A stretch of DNA of 64,000 bases. Source: Rhodanobacter sp. OK091. GTDB lineage: Bacteria; Pseudomonadota; Gammaproteobacteria; Xanthomonadales; Rhodanobacteraceae. The stretch lies in the NCBI RefSeq assembly GCF_900142825.1, contig NZ_FRCH01000005.1:1-64000 (forward strand), read 5' to 3'. A program made the position numbers and the translations under genes. This document shows positions 30,001 to 37,657 of the stretch, one piece after another. Within the stretch, counting starts at the first letter, position 1, and every line of letters begins with the position of its first letter. Under the pieces are notes generated by a model. That model did no database searches. It saw only the letters and a list, made by a program, of their open reading frames with translations, and was not told the origin of the DNA.

Positions 30001-30336
30001 CGCGGTCTGCCGCGGCACGCCGACCTGGAACTCCACCGTGATCACCGCCATGCCGGGCCGGCTCACCGAGTAGACGTGCTTGACGCCCTCGAGCTCGGCC
30101 AGCTTCTGCTCCAGCGGATAGGCCACCAGGTTCTCGACGTCGTGCACGTCGGCACCCGGGAACGGCACCATCACGTTGGCCATGGTCACGTCGATCTGCG
30201 GTTCTTCCTCGCGCGGCGTGATCATCACGGCGACCAGGCCGAGCAGCAGTGCCGCGATGGCCAGGATCGGCGTCAGCGGCGAACGCTGGAAGGTGCGGGC
30301 GATGCGGCCGGAGAAGCCGAGCCGTGGCTCACTCAC
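27094..30336 (-). CDS. RND efflux transporter, inner-membrane permease
   Basis: A 1080-aa AcrB/HAE-family proton antiporter. It has TM1 after the N-terminus (SPLTPILAIAALLLGLVAVM), two large periplasmic loops, and the proton-relay DD motif in TM4 (GILVDDAIVVVENIHRH), with 12 helices in the usual 1+5+1+5 pattern. The substrate is unknown; the sequence begins TPREEEPQIDVTM, a branch distinct from AcrB. It overlaps the adaptor gene by 4 bp and is followed by osmC-like. No outer-membrane TolC-type channel is in this operon, so one encoded elsewhere would be needed. Confidence 0.9.
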   Translation of the reverse strand: MSEPRLGFSGRIARTFQRSPLTPILAIAALLLGLVAVMITPREEEPQIDVTMANVMVPFPGADVHDVENLVAYPLEQKLAELEGVKHVYSVSRPGMAVITVEFQVGVPRQTAIVRLYNQVFQNQDFVPPNLGVGRPLVRPMGIDDVPVMALTLWSDDPARGPTQLAEVAHTLETELKRVPGTRDVYTIGAPERAVVVDLDAAKLAAYGMAIGDLANALRAANVVTQAGDRVTGSRDVPVTAGRFLADAADVAQLVIGLKDGQPVLLSDVAAIHQGADLPSRYVRFGAPAGKAGPATGNAPAVTIAIAKKPGTNAADITRAIGARLRVLEGVVIPAGVHVTVTRDYGQTATDKADKLIHKLIFATFSVVLLVLLTMGWREAIVVGSAVVITLALTLFASWAMGFTINRVSLFALIFSIGILVDDAIVVVENIHRHMALGGRTLREAIPAAVSEVGGPTILATFTVIAALLPMAFVSGLMGPYMRPIPINASAGMLLSLAVALIVTPWLALKLLGHHRHTDATPTEGHAAGDGRLHRVFHRLMLPFLDGNRAPRRRRLLFAAMGVLVLGAVGLVVIKAVVLKMLPFDNKSEFQIVVDMPEGGTLERTNRLLGELAQSLAGVPEVKDWQSYAGTAAPITFNGLVRQYYLRSGPIVGDLQVSLVDKSERSRQSHAIALAVRPALARIGARYGASVKVVEVPPGPPVLAPIVAEVYGPDYAGVRRTARELEQKFKANPDIVDVDTSVEADAPREVLVVDRARAARLGLDQASIAQVLRTALSGDDATYLMDGHAKYAVPIRLRLDAGDQAAMSQLLALRMRAQGGALVPLSEVVGVQPANWEKAIYHKDLLPYATVTGDDAGATDSPLYGMFSLVGELGHDRLDGQLLQQYFTAQPTDTTRAAVKWDGEWQITFETFRDMGLAYSVGLLLIYLLVVGQFKSYVVPLIIMAPIPLTVIGVMPGHALLGAQYTATSMIGMIALAGIIVRNSILLIDFINHALSAGQSLRDAVIDAAAVRAKPIVLTGVAAMIGGLFIVDDPIFQGLAVSLIFGILVSTALTLLVIPLLYYVWLQRHPLPETPSPEGA

Positions 30337-31436
30337 GGCGCCGCTCCGCGCTTGCCGTCGGTCGACCTGTTCTCGATCAGCCAGCGCGCGGCGGCGGCCG
30401 GATCGGTGGCGACCCGTTCGCCGTCATCGAGCCCGGCCAGCACCTCGACCCGATCCGCATAGCGATGGCCGATGCGCAGCTGGCGCAAGGCTGCACCGTG
30501 TTCATCCAGCACGTATACGCCCAGCAATTCGCCTCGCTGCACCAGTGCGCTGGCCGGCACCAGCAGGCGTTTCGCCTCACCGGTGGCGAAGGCGACCTTT
30601 ACTGTCATGCCCGGGTACAGGCCCGTATCGCCACCGGGCAACTGCAGCCGCACGTTGAAGGTATGCGTGCTCGGGTCGGCATACGGAAACACGCCGACGC
30701 TGCTGGCGGCAACGCGGCGTGCACCGTCACCGGCGAGCAGCACATCGGCCGCATGAAAATGGCGGATGGGGTCGACCGCGCTCTGCGGCACCCGTACGTT
30801 GACCCGCAGATCGTCCAGCGACTGCATCGCGATCAGTGGCTGGGGTGACGGCGGACCGGCCTGCACGGCCTCACCCACTTGCACGTAGCGGCGGGTGATG
30901 ATGCCCGCATAAGGCGCGCGCAGCACCGTGTAGTCCAGCGCCTGGCCCACTTGATTCAACTGGGCTCGAGCCGACGCCAGTGCCGCCTGTGCCGCATCGC
31001 GCAGGGCACGCTGCTGATCCAGTTGCGCCGCGGAGACAAAACCCTTCGCGTAAACTGCCTTGATGCGTTCGTACGACGCGGCGGCCTCCTTGTAGGTCGC
31101 CGCGGCCGAAGCGACCTGCGCCTGTGCTGCGCTGCGCGCCGACTTCTGCTCGACATCGGTGAAGCGCACCAGCACATCGCCCTTGGCGACGACATCGTTG
31201 ACGTCATGCGGCAACTCGAGCACTCGTGCGTTGGTTTGCGCCGTGATCGTGGCCTGATTCACCGCCTCCACCACGCCATCCCAGACCTGTTCGTCGTGCG
31301 CCGTCTGTGCGTGCACGACCACGCTGGCCAGCGCCGGTGGCGGGCTCTGCGCGGCAGTCGGCATATTCCGGTTGCCGCAGCCGGCCAGCGCGATGACCGC
31401 TAACGACATGGCGACGGGATGGAGGAAGAACTTCAT
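30333..31436 (-). CDS. RND periplasmic adaptor (membrane fusion lipoprotein)
   Basis: A 367-aa HlyD/AcrA-family adaptor. Lipobox LAGC with Cys20; a lipoyl/barrel-sandwich half (DEQVWDGVVEAVNQATITAQTNARVLEL), a coiled hairpin rich in Ala/Gln (about 90-150), the second half (LDYTVLRAPYAGIITRRYVQVGE), then beta-barrel and membrane-proximal domains. It bridges the RND pump to an outer-membrane channel. The stop overlaps the pump start by 4 bp, and it lies 20 bp after the SQR gene, so all are one transcript. Confidence 0.9.
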   Translation of the reverse strand: MKFFLHPVAMSLAVIALAGCGNRNMPTAAQSPPPALASVVVHAQTAHDEQVWDGVVEAVNQATITAQTNARVLELPHDVNDVVAKGDVLVRFTDVEQKSARSAAQAQVASAAATYKEAAASYERIKAVYAKGFVSAAQLDQQRALRDAAQAALASARAQLNQVGQALDYTVLRAPYAGIITRRYVQVGEAVQAGPPSPQPLIAMQSLDDLRVNVRVPQSAVDPIRHFHAADVLLAGDGARRVAASSVGVFPYADPSTHTFNVRLQLPGGDTGLYPGMTVKVAFATGEAKRLLVPASALVQRGELLGVYVLDEHGAALRQLRIGHRYADRVEVLAGLDDGERVATDPAAAARWLIENRSTDGKRGAAP

Positions 31437-31456
31437 GGCAATCGACTCCGGGTGTG

Positions 31457-32761
31457 TCATCGGGGTGGATTTACACCGGGCTGCGTTCCCGGCTTGAGCC
31501 GCTCGATGCCGAGAGCCTTCATCACGTACTTTTCGTAGATCGGATCGGTATTGCCCGAACGGATCTTGCGCATGAAATATTTCTCGAACGCGATCTTGGC
31601 CAGATGTACCCACCTGCCCTGCTTCGCCCAGGTGACATTGCGCGGCGGGATCTGCGGAAGAGCCACGAAGGCCGCGCCGCTGTCGCCCATGTCGGCCAGG
31701 CAAACCGCGTTCCAGGTCGCCTCGGCGGTGGCGGCATTGCCGTCGATGATGGCCTTGATGTTGGCGGTCAGCGCACCGACCATGGATTCGATCATGAAGC
31801 CGGTCTTGGGCGCCCCGGTCGGCACCGCCGTCGCTTCCACCGGCGGGATCGCCACGCATACCCCGGCGGCGAAGATGTTCGGAAACGCCGGATTGCGCTG
31901 GTGCTTGTCGATCAGCACGAAACCGCGCGGATTGACCAGACCCTCGACGTCCCGCACCGCAGCCACGCCGGTAAACGCGGGTATCACCATCGAGTAGGCG
32001 AATGGAAGCTTGTGCTCCTCCAGCGCCTGGCCGTGCGCGTCACGTTCGCTGACTTGCATCAGTCCGGGCTCGACCTTGTCGATGCGTGCGTTGGTGATCC
32101 ACTTGATATGGCGCTGACGCAGCTCCTTCTCCAGCAAGCCCTTGGAGTCGCCGACGCCGCCCAGCCCCATGTGGCCGATATAAGGCTCGGGCGTCACGAA
32201 CGTCATCGGCACCCGATCGCGCAATTTGCGCCTGCGCAAATCGGTGTCGAGGATCATCGCAAACTCGTAGGCCGGGCCGAAGCAGCTCGCACCCTGCGCG
32301 GCACCGATCACCACCGGACCGGGCGCTTTCAGGAACTCCTCGTACGCCTGCCAGGCAGCAGTCGCATGGGGCGTGGTGCAGACCGATTGCGTGTACCCGC
32401 CGAGCGGCCCCAGGCCCGGAACTTCATCGAATGCCAGGCGCGGACCGGTGGTGATGACCAGGTAGTCGTACTTCAGCTCGCGGCCATCCTGCAGCAGCAC
32501 CCGGTTTTCCGTCGGGCGAACCGCGCTGGCCGGCGAGTCGACGAACGCGATGTCGTGCCGGCCCAGCGCTGCCGCGGCATCGATCTGCACGTCGGCAGGC
32601 TTGCGCCAGCCGATGCCGACCCAGGGGTTGGATGGCGTGAACGAGAACAGGCCACCCTCTCCGACTACCGTAACGCGATGGGCGCTACCCAACGCGGCCT
32701 TGATTTCATAGGCGGCACTCATGCCGCCCAAACCCGCACCAATGATGACGACGTCGCACAT
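31457..32761 (-). CDS. sqr: Sulfide:quinone oxidoreductase
   Basis: Membrane-associated flavoprotein oxidising sulfide to polysulfide/persulfide and reducing quinone, 434 aa. FAD-binding GXGXXG in VVIIGAGLGGMSAAYEI, and all three redox cysteines: Cys128 (QSVCTTPH), Cys160 (GASCFGPAYEF) and Cys354 (NAVCLADMGD), matching the Cys128/160/356 pattern of characterised SQRs. A VPTGAPKTGFMIE segment near the quinone site is also present. It precedes the RND pump genes by 20 bp. An FNR-like box lies 62 bp upstream in a 157-bp gap, so it may have a second promoter. Confidence 0.92.
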   Translation of the reverse strand: MCDVVIIGAGLGGMSAAYEIKAALGSAHRVTVVGEGGLFSFTPSNPWVGIGWRKPADVQIDAAAALGRHDIAFVDSPASAVRPTENRVLLQDGRELKYDYLVITTGPRLAFDEVPGLGPLGGYTQSVCTTPHATAAWQAYEEFLKAPGPVVIGAAQGASCFGPAYEFAMILDTDLRRRKLRDRVPMTFVTPEPYIGHMGLGGVGDSKGLLEKELRQRHIKWITNARIDKVEPGLMQVSERDAHGQALEEHKLPFAYSMVIPAFTGVAAVRDVEGLVNPRGFVLIDKHQRNPAFPNIFAAGVCVAIPPVEATAVPTGAPKTGFMIESMVGALTANIKAIIDGNAATAEATWNAVCLADMGDSGAAFVALPQIPPRNVTWAKQGRWVHLAKIAFEKYFMRKIRSGNTDPIYEKYVMKALGIERLKPGTQPGVNPPR

Positions 32762-32816
32762 GGCCGACTCCTACTCAGGGTTGTTGACAGCGTGCGCTGT
32801 CCGAGCATGGCCGGAC

Positions 32817-32830
32817 TTGAGCCCAGTCAA
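32817..32830. promoter_or_regulatory. FNR-like box upstream of sqr
   Basis: TTGAGCCCAGTCAA (8 of 10 positions), centred 62 bp above the sqr start and between sqr and the DUF302 gene. Confidence 0.45.
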
Positions 32831-32918
32831 GTCGGCAAGAGATGGCTCGTTGTCGACAAGCCGGACAAGCCGGATTGGCACGGACATCGCGCGGGGACTT
32901 CCCGACGTGGCCACGGTG

Positions 32919-33302
32919 CTACCTGGTCTCGTCGATGATGCGCGTGACGACCTGCTCCACTTCGCCAGCCGTCGCCACCAGCGCGGGATCGGTCGAGAGC
33001 AGACCGAGCATCGGCACCGGCCGTATCATGCCGATCCAGGTCTTGCCGGCGTCGGTGTAGACCGAAATGCGGCAGGGCAGCGCCATGTTCAGCCGCATGT
33101 CCGCCGCCAGCACGCTGGCCGCCTGCCTCGGGTTGCATACTTCAAACACCTTGCACTGGCGCTCGAACGCGATGCCCTTGCCGCGCAACGCGGCACCCAG
33201 ATCGTGCACGTGCAACACGCTGAAGCCGTTGCGCGTAACGGCTTCGGCCAGGTCGGCGGCGGCCTGCTCCGGCGTCTTGGATGTTTCAACGATGTAGTAC
33301 AT
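32919..33302 (-). CDS. DUF302 protein
   Basis: A 127-aa DUF302 protein (MYYIVETSKTPEQAAADLAEAV, GFSVLHVHDLGAALRGKG, CRISVYTDAGKTWIGMIRP). DUF302 proteins are small, probably metal- or thiol-responsive, and often occur in sulfide and heavy-metal operons; the function is unknown. Cys residues are at FERQCKVFEVCN and PCRISV. It sits between the DUF2892 gene and sqr in the same direction. Confidence 0.85.
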   Translation of the reverse strand: MYYIVETSKTPEQAAADLAEAVTRNGFSVLHVHDLGAALRGKGIAFERQCKVFEVCNPRQAASVLAADMRLNMALPCRISVYTDAGKTWIGMIRPVPMLGLLSTDPALVATAGEVEQVVTRIIDETR

Positions 33303-33332
33303 GGCTCACCTCGTCCAGATGGACAACGGCAC

Positions 33333-33539
33333 TCAGGACGGAAAGGCGCAGCCGGGTTTCAGGCCCAGTTTGCGCAACAGCATCGCGAGCGGGCAGAAGC
33401 CGGTGAACGCGGACTGCAGCAGGTTGGCGCCCACGAACACCGACAGCCAGATCCAGCCCGGCGCCACGAAATGCGCCAGCGCGATACCCACCAGCACGAC
33501 GGTGCCGGCGAAACCCAGAACGACACGATCGACATTCAT
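33333..33539 (-). CDS. DUF2892 small membrane protein (YgaP-like TM domain)
   Basis: A 68-aa protein with two membrane helices (VVLGFAGTVVLVGIALAHFVA and WIWLSVFVGANLLQSAFTG) and FCPLAMLLRKLG, matching DUF2892, the membrane part of rhodanese YgaP. ATG 33539 has GGGAG upstream. First gene of the reverse-strand operon and directly below the ArsR-type operator. In related organisms it occurs with rhodanese and SQR genes in sulfide handling. Confidence 0.85.
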   Translation of the reverse strand: MNVDRVVLGFAGTVVLVGIALAHFVAPGWIWLSVFVGANLLQSAFTGFCPLAMLLRKLGLKPGCAFPS

Positions 33540-33595
33540 GGCGAAACTCCCGTGGTGGATGGAAACCGATGTGCAGCTCACTTATTCAAGTGTTT

Positions 33596-33619
33596 CTAAA
33601 TTAGATTTATCTTAATTAG
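33596..33619. promoter_or_regulatory. AT-rich palindromic operator, ArsR/BigR type
   Basis: Near-perfect inverted repeat: arms CTAAATTAGA and TCTTAATTAG around TTTA, in the 141-bp gap between the divergent arsR-type gene and the DUF2892-sqr operon. It is strikingly AT-rich against the surrounding GC-rich DNA. BigR and SqrR regulators bind AT-rich palindromes of this size. Confidence 0.75.
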
Positions 33620-33680
33620 AGTTTCATGGTAAAGTCAAGCCCGCGGAATCGACAACTGCAATCGCGAGGAATACCACCCG

Positions 33681-34049
33681 ATGAACATGCCGGCCGATGC
33701 GGATCTGAACCTTATGCAGTCGCGCGCCGAAGAGGCCTCGCAACTGCTCAGGACCCTGGGCAACGCGCAGCGGCTGCGCGTGCTGTGCCTGTTGCTGGAC
33801 GGCGAGATGTCGGTGGGGCAGATCAACGAACAATTGCCCGAACTCAGCCAGTCGGCGCTGTCCCAGCATCTGGCCCGGCTGCGCAACGAAGGTCTGGTCA
33901 GCACCAGGCGCGAGGCACAAACCGTCTGGTACACCCTGCCCGCGGGCCCCGCGCACGCCATCATCGCCTCGCTGTACGACATCTACTGTGCGACAGACAC
34001 CGCGCGCGGTGCGAAGAGCCGCTCCGGCCGCAGGCGCCGCGCCGGCTGA
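33681..34049 (+). CDS. ArsR-family repressor, BigR/SqrR-like sulfide sensor
   Basis: A 122-aa winged-helix dimer. The recognition region is LSQSALSQHLARLRNEGLV and the wing TRREAQTVWYTL. Cys36 (RLRVLCLLLD) and Cys103 (YDIYCATD) are 67 residues apart, close to the 66 in BigR (Cys42/Cys108), the pair that forms a disulfide or polysulfide bridge on exposure to persulfide. It is divergent from the SQR operon across the operator at 33596-33619, so autoregulation and repression of that operon are likely. The Arg-rich tail is specific to this protein. Confidence 0.85.
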   Translation: MNMPADADLNLMQSRAEEASQLLRTLGNAQRLRVLCLLLDGEMSVGQINEQLPELSQSALSQHLARLRNEGLVSTRREAQTVWYTLPAGPAHAIIASLYDIYCATDTARGAKSRSGRRRRAG

Positions 34050-34098
34050 CATTCACCGTGCATCTCCAGGCCAGGCCTGTTCACTGACACGATCGGGG

Positions 34099-34112
34099 TT
34101 GATCCAGGTCAG
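34099..34112. promoter_or_regulatory. FNR-like box upstream of ubiU
   Basis: TTGATCCAGGTCAG (8 of 10 positions), centred 65 bp above the ubiU ATG. Confidence 0.6.
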
Positions 34113-34170
34113 CACGGCGGCCTGGGGCAATCGCGACAATGCGCCCCGAACTCCCGGCTTCGAGGTGTCC

Positions 34171-35169
34171 ATGCAACTGGTCTGTCCCGCCGGCAACCTG
34201 CCGGCGCTGCAAGCGGCGATCGACGCCGGCGCCGATGCGGTCTACGCGGGCTTTCGCGATCAGACCAATGCGCGCGCTTTTCCCGGCCTCAACTTCAGCG
34301 ACGCGGAGCTGCGCGACGGCATCGCCTATGCGCACCAGCGTGGAAAGCAGGTCTATCTGGCGCTGAACACCTACCCCGACAGCACGCGTCTGCGGCAATG
34401 GTACGGCGCGGTGGACAAGGCCGCCGAGTTCGGCTGCGACGCCATCATCGCCGCCGAGATGGCGGTGCTCGACTACGCCACACGCATGCATCCCGCGCTG
34501 AAGCGGCATCTGTCGGTGCAGGGTTCCGCCACCACCGCGCCGGCGCTGCGCTATGCCTACGAGCGCTTCGGCATCAGCCGCGCGGTGCTGCCGCGGGTGC
34601 TGTCGATCCAGCAGGTCGAGCGCCTGTGCGAAGGCTCGCCGGTGCCGCTGGAAGTGTTCGCGTTCGGCAGCTTGTGCATCATGGTCGAAGGCCGCTGCCA
34701 GCTGTCCAGCTATGTCACCGGCGCCTCACCGAACCGGCACGGCGTGTGTTCGCCGGCCAGCTTCGTGCGCTGGGAGGAACACGACGACGGTCGCCGCAGC
34801 GTACGGCTGAACCAGGTGCTGATCGACAAGTTCGAGCCGGCCGAACCGGCCGGCTACCCGACCGTGTGCAAGGGCCGCTTCGACGTGGGCGGCGAGATCT
34901 TCCACGCACTCGAAGAACCGACCAGCCTGAACACGCTGGAGCTGCTGCCGCGATTGGCGCAAGCCGGCGTGGCGGCACTGAAGATCGAAGGTCGCCAACG
35001 TGGCGTGGCCTATGTCGGTTCAGTCACCCGCACCTGGCGCGCGGCGCTGGACCGTTACCGCGACGCCCCGGCCAGCTGGAGCCTGCAGCCTGGCTGGCAG
35101 CAGTCGCTATCGAAACATGCCGAGGGTCATCAGACCACGCTCGGTCCCTATCACCGTTCCTGGCATTGA
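34171..35169 (+). CDS. ubiU: UbiU, O2-independent ubiquinone hydroxylase subunit
   Basis: Peptidase U32-family protein, 332 aa, forming with UbiV the [4Fe-4S] complex that hydroxylates ubiquinone precursors without oxygen. The four cluster cysteines are Cys169, 176, 193 and 233 (FGSLCIMVEGRC, GVCSPASF, TVCKGRF), matching E. coli UbiU. N-terminus MQLVCPAGNLPALQAAIDAGAD is typical. ATG 34171 lies 65 bp from the FNR-like box. ubiV follows after 10 bp, so ubiU-ubiV is an operon. Confidence 0.93.
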   Translation: MQLVCPAGNLPALQAAIDAGADAVYAGFRDQTNARAFPGLNFSDAELRDGIAYAHQRGKQVYLALNTYPDSTRLRQWYGAVDKAAEFGCDAIIAAEMAVLDYATRMHPALKRHLSVQGSATTAPALRYAYERFGISRAVLPRVLSIQQVERLCEGSPVPLEVFAFGSLCIMVEGRCQLSSYVTGASPNRHGVCSPASFVRWEEHDDGRRSVRLNQVLIDKFEPAEPAGYPTVCKGRFDVGGEIFHALEEPTSLNTLELLPRLAQAGVAALKIEGRQRGVAYVGSVTRTWRAALDRYRDAPASWSLQPGWQQSLSKHAEGHQTTLGPYHRSWH

Positions 35170-35179
35170 GGCGACGACG

Positions 35180-36058
35180 ATGAAACTCAGTCTCGGACCG
35201 CTGCAGTATTTCTGGCTGCGCGAACGCACGCTGGCGTTCTACCGCGCGGCTGCCGACTGGCCGGTCGACATCATCTATCTGGGCGAGACGGTATGCAGCA
35301 AGCGCCGCGAGCTGAGCACGCGCGACTGGATCGTACTGGCCGGCGAGCTGGCCGCCAGTGGCAAGCAGGTCGTGCTGTCGTCGCTGGCGCTGATCGAAGC
35401 CGAGTCCGAACTGGGCGTGCTGCGGCGGCTGGTCGATCACGGCGGTTGCTGGATCGAGGCGAACGATCTCTCCGCCGTGCAGCTCTGCCGCGAACGCCGG
35501 CTGCCGTTCGTCGCCGGCCCCACGCTCAATGTCTACAACCATCGCGCGCTCGCGATGCTGATGGACGATGGCCTGCGCCGCTGGGTACCCGGCGTGGAGC
35601 AAGGCTATAGCTTGTTGCGCGAACTGCGCGACGCGATGCAGGCGGAAGGCCGGCCGATGCCGGAACTCGAGGTGATCGCCTTCGGCCGGTTGCCGCTGGC
35701 CTTCTCCGCACGCTGCTTCACCGCACGGGCGCTCGACGTCGGCAAGGACCAGTGCGACTTCCGTTGTATCGACTATCCCGACGGCATGCCGCTGGCCACG
35801 CGCGAGGGCCGGCCGTTCCTGCGCATCAACGGCATCCAGATCCAGGGCGAGGAGGTCACCGACCTCGGCCCCGAACTGCCGGCATTGCGCGAACTGGGCG
35901 TGGATGTATTGCGGCTGTACCCGCAAGCCGCGGGCATGGCCGAGATGGTGGCTCACTTCCATCTCGCCCGCCGCTCGCCGGTGGCACCGCCACGCATCGG
36001 CGCCCGCAACGGTTACTGGCACGGCGAGCCGGGCATGCACATGACCGGGCTCGCATAA
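35180..36058 (+). CDS. ubiV: UbiV, O2-independent ubiquinone hydroxylase subunit
   Basis: U32-family partner of UbiU, 292 aa. Cluster cysteines Cys39 (YLGETVCSKRRE), Cys179, Cys192 and Cys196 (SARCFTARALDVGKDQCDFRC) match the UbiV pattern. It lies 10 bp after ubiU. The complete O2-independent set needs UbiT, encoded about 4 kb away as a chorismate mutase fusion. Confidence 0.93.
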   Translation: MKLSLGPLQYFWLRERTLAFYRAAADWPVDIIYLGETVCSKRRELSTRDWIVLAGELAASGKQVVLSSLALIEAESELGVLRRLVDHGGCWIEANDLSAVQLCRERRLPFVAGPTLNVYNHRALAMLMDDGLRRWVPGVEQGYSLLRELRDAMQAEGRPMPELEVIAFGRLPLAFSARCFTARALDVGKDQCDFRCIDYPDGMPLATREGRPFLRINGIQIQGEEVTDLGPELPALRELGVDVLRLYPQAAGMAEMVAHFHLARRSPVAPPRIGARNGYWHGEPGMHMTGLA

Positions 36059-36125
36059 GCTCGTCCTCGACCCTGCTCACGAGCAGCGGGGAATCCTGGC
36101 TGCAGTTGCGCCTTCGCTGACCGTA

Positions 36126-36713
36126 TCAGCTCAGCCGGTCGAACCAGCTTCTGTCATAGGACAGGAACGCATCGAGGATTTGCGGATCGTGTTTGGTACC
36201 CCGTTCGCTGGCCAGAATGAATAACGCATCCTCATGCGACTGGGCTGCATGGTAGGCGCGACGATTGCGTATCGCGTCATAGCTGTCGATCACGGACAAG
36301 ACCCGTGCTGGCAGGGGAATGGCCTGCTCACGCAGACCATCCGGATAGCCGTTGCCATCGTAGTGCTCGTGATGATGGCGCACCGTCCGCGCGATTTCGT
36401 CTCCCAATACCAGGCCCGCATCCATCCGGATGATGTACTCGCCGCGGGCGCTGTGGCCCTTCATGATTTCCCACTCGGCGTCATCCAGCGATCCATGCTT
36501 GTACAGGACCGTATCGGGAATACCGATCTTGCCGACGTCATGGAATCGGGCTGCCACATCCAGGGCCAGCAGCGCGTCGCCGCGCAGGCCGAGGTCCTCC
36601 GCGAACATCAAGGCCATCTGGCTGACACGTCCGCAATGGACCGACGTGTGCAGGTCGCGCAGTTCCAGCGCAGCACCCAGTACCGGTTCGACCCGCGAAA
36701 ACCACGTTTCCAT
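36126..36713 (-). CDS. HD-GYP-domain protein
   Basis: A 195-aa stand-alone HD-GYP phosphodiesterase domain, expected to hydrolyse cyclic di-GMP. It has the HD motif FHDVGKIGIPD, the KHGSLDDAEW metal region, EIARTVRHHHEHYDGNGYPDGL (a GYP-type motif, GYPDG) and SVIDSYDAI. ATG 36713 is chosen because GGAGGGG lies 5 nt upstream; an upstream frame to 36782 has no family match. No sensor domain is attached, so input may come through a partner. It is convergent with ubiV. Confidence 0.85.
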   Translation of the reverse strand: METWFSRVEPVLGAALELRDLHTSVHCGRVSQMALMFAEDLGLRGDALLALDVAARFHDVGKIGIPDTVLYKHGSLDDAEWEIMKGHSARGEYIIRMDAGLVLGDEIARTVRHHHEHYDGNGYPDGLREQAIPLPARVLSVIDSYDAIRNRRAYHAAQSHEDALFILASERGTKHDPQILDAFLSYDRSWFDRLS

Positions 36714-36883
36714 GTGCCCCTCCGTCACGACGCCCCACTGCTGTCGCGACGCTGTGTTGTCGATGCGCCCTTTCGGGTACACAGCGTGCCGGCAGCCATG
36801 CTAGCGCGCCCAGGCCAACAGAGATACCAGGACTCGGCAATCTGGCAACGGCTGGCATGAGCGAGGCCCGTCCGGGCCGCGAA

Positions 36884-37534
36884 TCAAGCGATGTACATCA
36901 GCACGGTGGCGTAGTGGCAGCCGGTGCCGGCAAGCACGAACAGATGCCACACGAAATGGCTGTAGCGCAGCCGCTCGTGCAGCATGAAAAACACCACGCC
37001 CAGCGTATACGCCGCGCCACCGCCGAACAGCAGGATCAACCCGCCCGCCGGCAGGTGCAGCCACAGCGGCCGGATCGCGATCAGCGCCATCCAGCCCATC
37101 GCCACATACAGCGCGGTGGACAGCCGGTGGAACCGCGCACCCACCACCAGCTTGAACACTAGCCCCAGCAGCGCCAGGCTCCAGATCACGCCGAGCAGGG
37201 CCAGGCCCCAGCTACCGCGCAACACACCCAGCGCAACCGGGGTGTAGGTGCCGGCGATCAGCAGATAGATCGCGCCATAGTCCAGCCGCTGCAGCCACGC
37301 CTTGGCCCGCTGGTGCGATACCGCGTGATACAGCGTCGAGGCCATGTACAGCAGAATCGCGCTGCCGCCGAACACCGCCGCCCCCACCATCGCCGCCGTG
37401 CTGCCGATGCGCACCGCGTTGACGACCAATATCGGCAGACCAACGATGGCCAGCAACACACCGAGGCCATGACTGATGCTGTTGGCCAGTTCCTCGCCGA
37501 AGGTGGATGGGCGCGAGGCGGAGATGGATGACAT
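36884..37534 (-). CDS. Haemolysin III family (PAQR) membrane protein
   Basis: A 216-aa protein with seven predicted membrane helices. The conserved N-terminal EELANSISHGLGV, the YHAV histidine motif (STLYHAVSHQRAKAWLQRLDYGAIYLLIAGTY region) and C-terminal HFVWHLFVLAGTGCHY are PAQR/YqfA signature residues that bind zinc. The haemolytic name is historical; a membrane hydrolase role is more likely. A REP pair lies just upstream. Confidence 0.88.
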   Translation of the reverse strand: MSSISASRPSTFGEELANSISHGLGVLLAIVGLPILVVNAVRIGSTAAMVGAAVFGGSAILLYMASTLYHAVSHQRAKAWLQRLDYGAIYLLIAGTYTPVALGVLRGSWGLALLGVIWSLALLGLVFKLVVGARFHRLSTALYVAMGWMALIAIRPLWLHLPAGGLILLFGGGAAYTLGVVFFMLHERLRYSHFVWHLFVLAGTGCHYATVLMYIA

Positions 37535-37562
37535 GAGGAGACTTCCGAAAGATGGGCGAACA

Positions 37563-37635
37563 TGTAGGAGCCCGCTAGCGGGCGATGCGGTTGCTTTGAT
37601 GTTTGGACAGCATCGCCCGCGAGCGGGCTCCTACA
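37563..37635. repeat. Paired inverted GTAG REP unit (REPIN-like)
   Basis: Arms TGTAGGAGCCCGCTAGCGGG and CCCGCGAGCGGGCTCCTACA, inverted around about 30 nt, between the haemolysin III gene and fabB. It is close in sequence to the copy at 57391-57479. Confidence 0.9.
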
Positions 37636-37657
37636 ACAACAACGGCAGCGGTGACCG

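Noticed and set aside
27712..30462. A 916-codon open frame on the + strand opposite the RND pump gene
   Set aside because: It is antisense to a clear 1080-aa RND protein; its composition (His, Arg, Gln, Gly) is that of a GC-rich antisense frame, with no motif or ribosome site.
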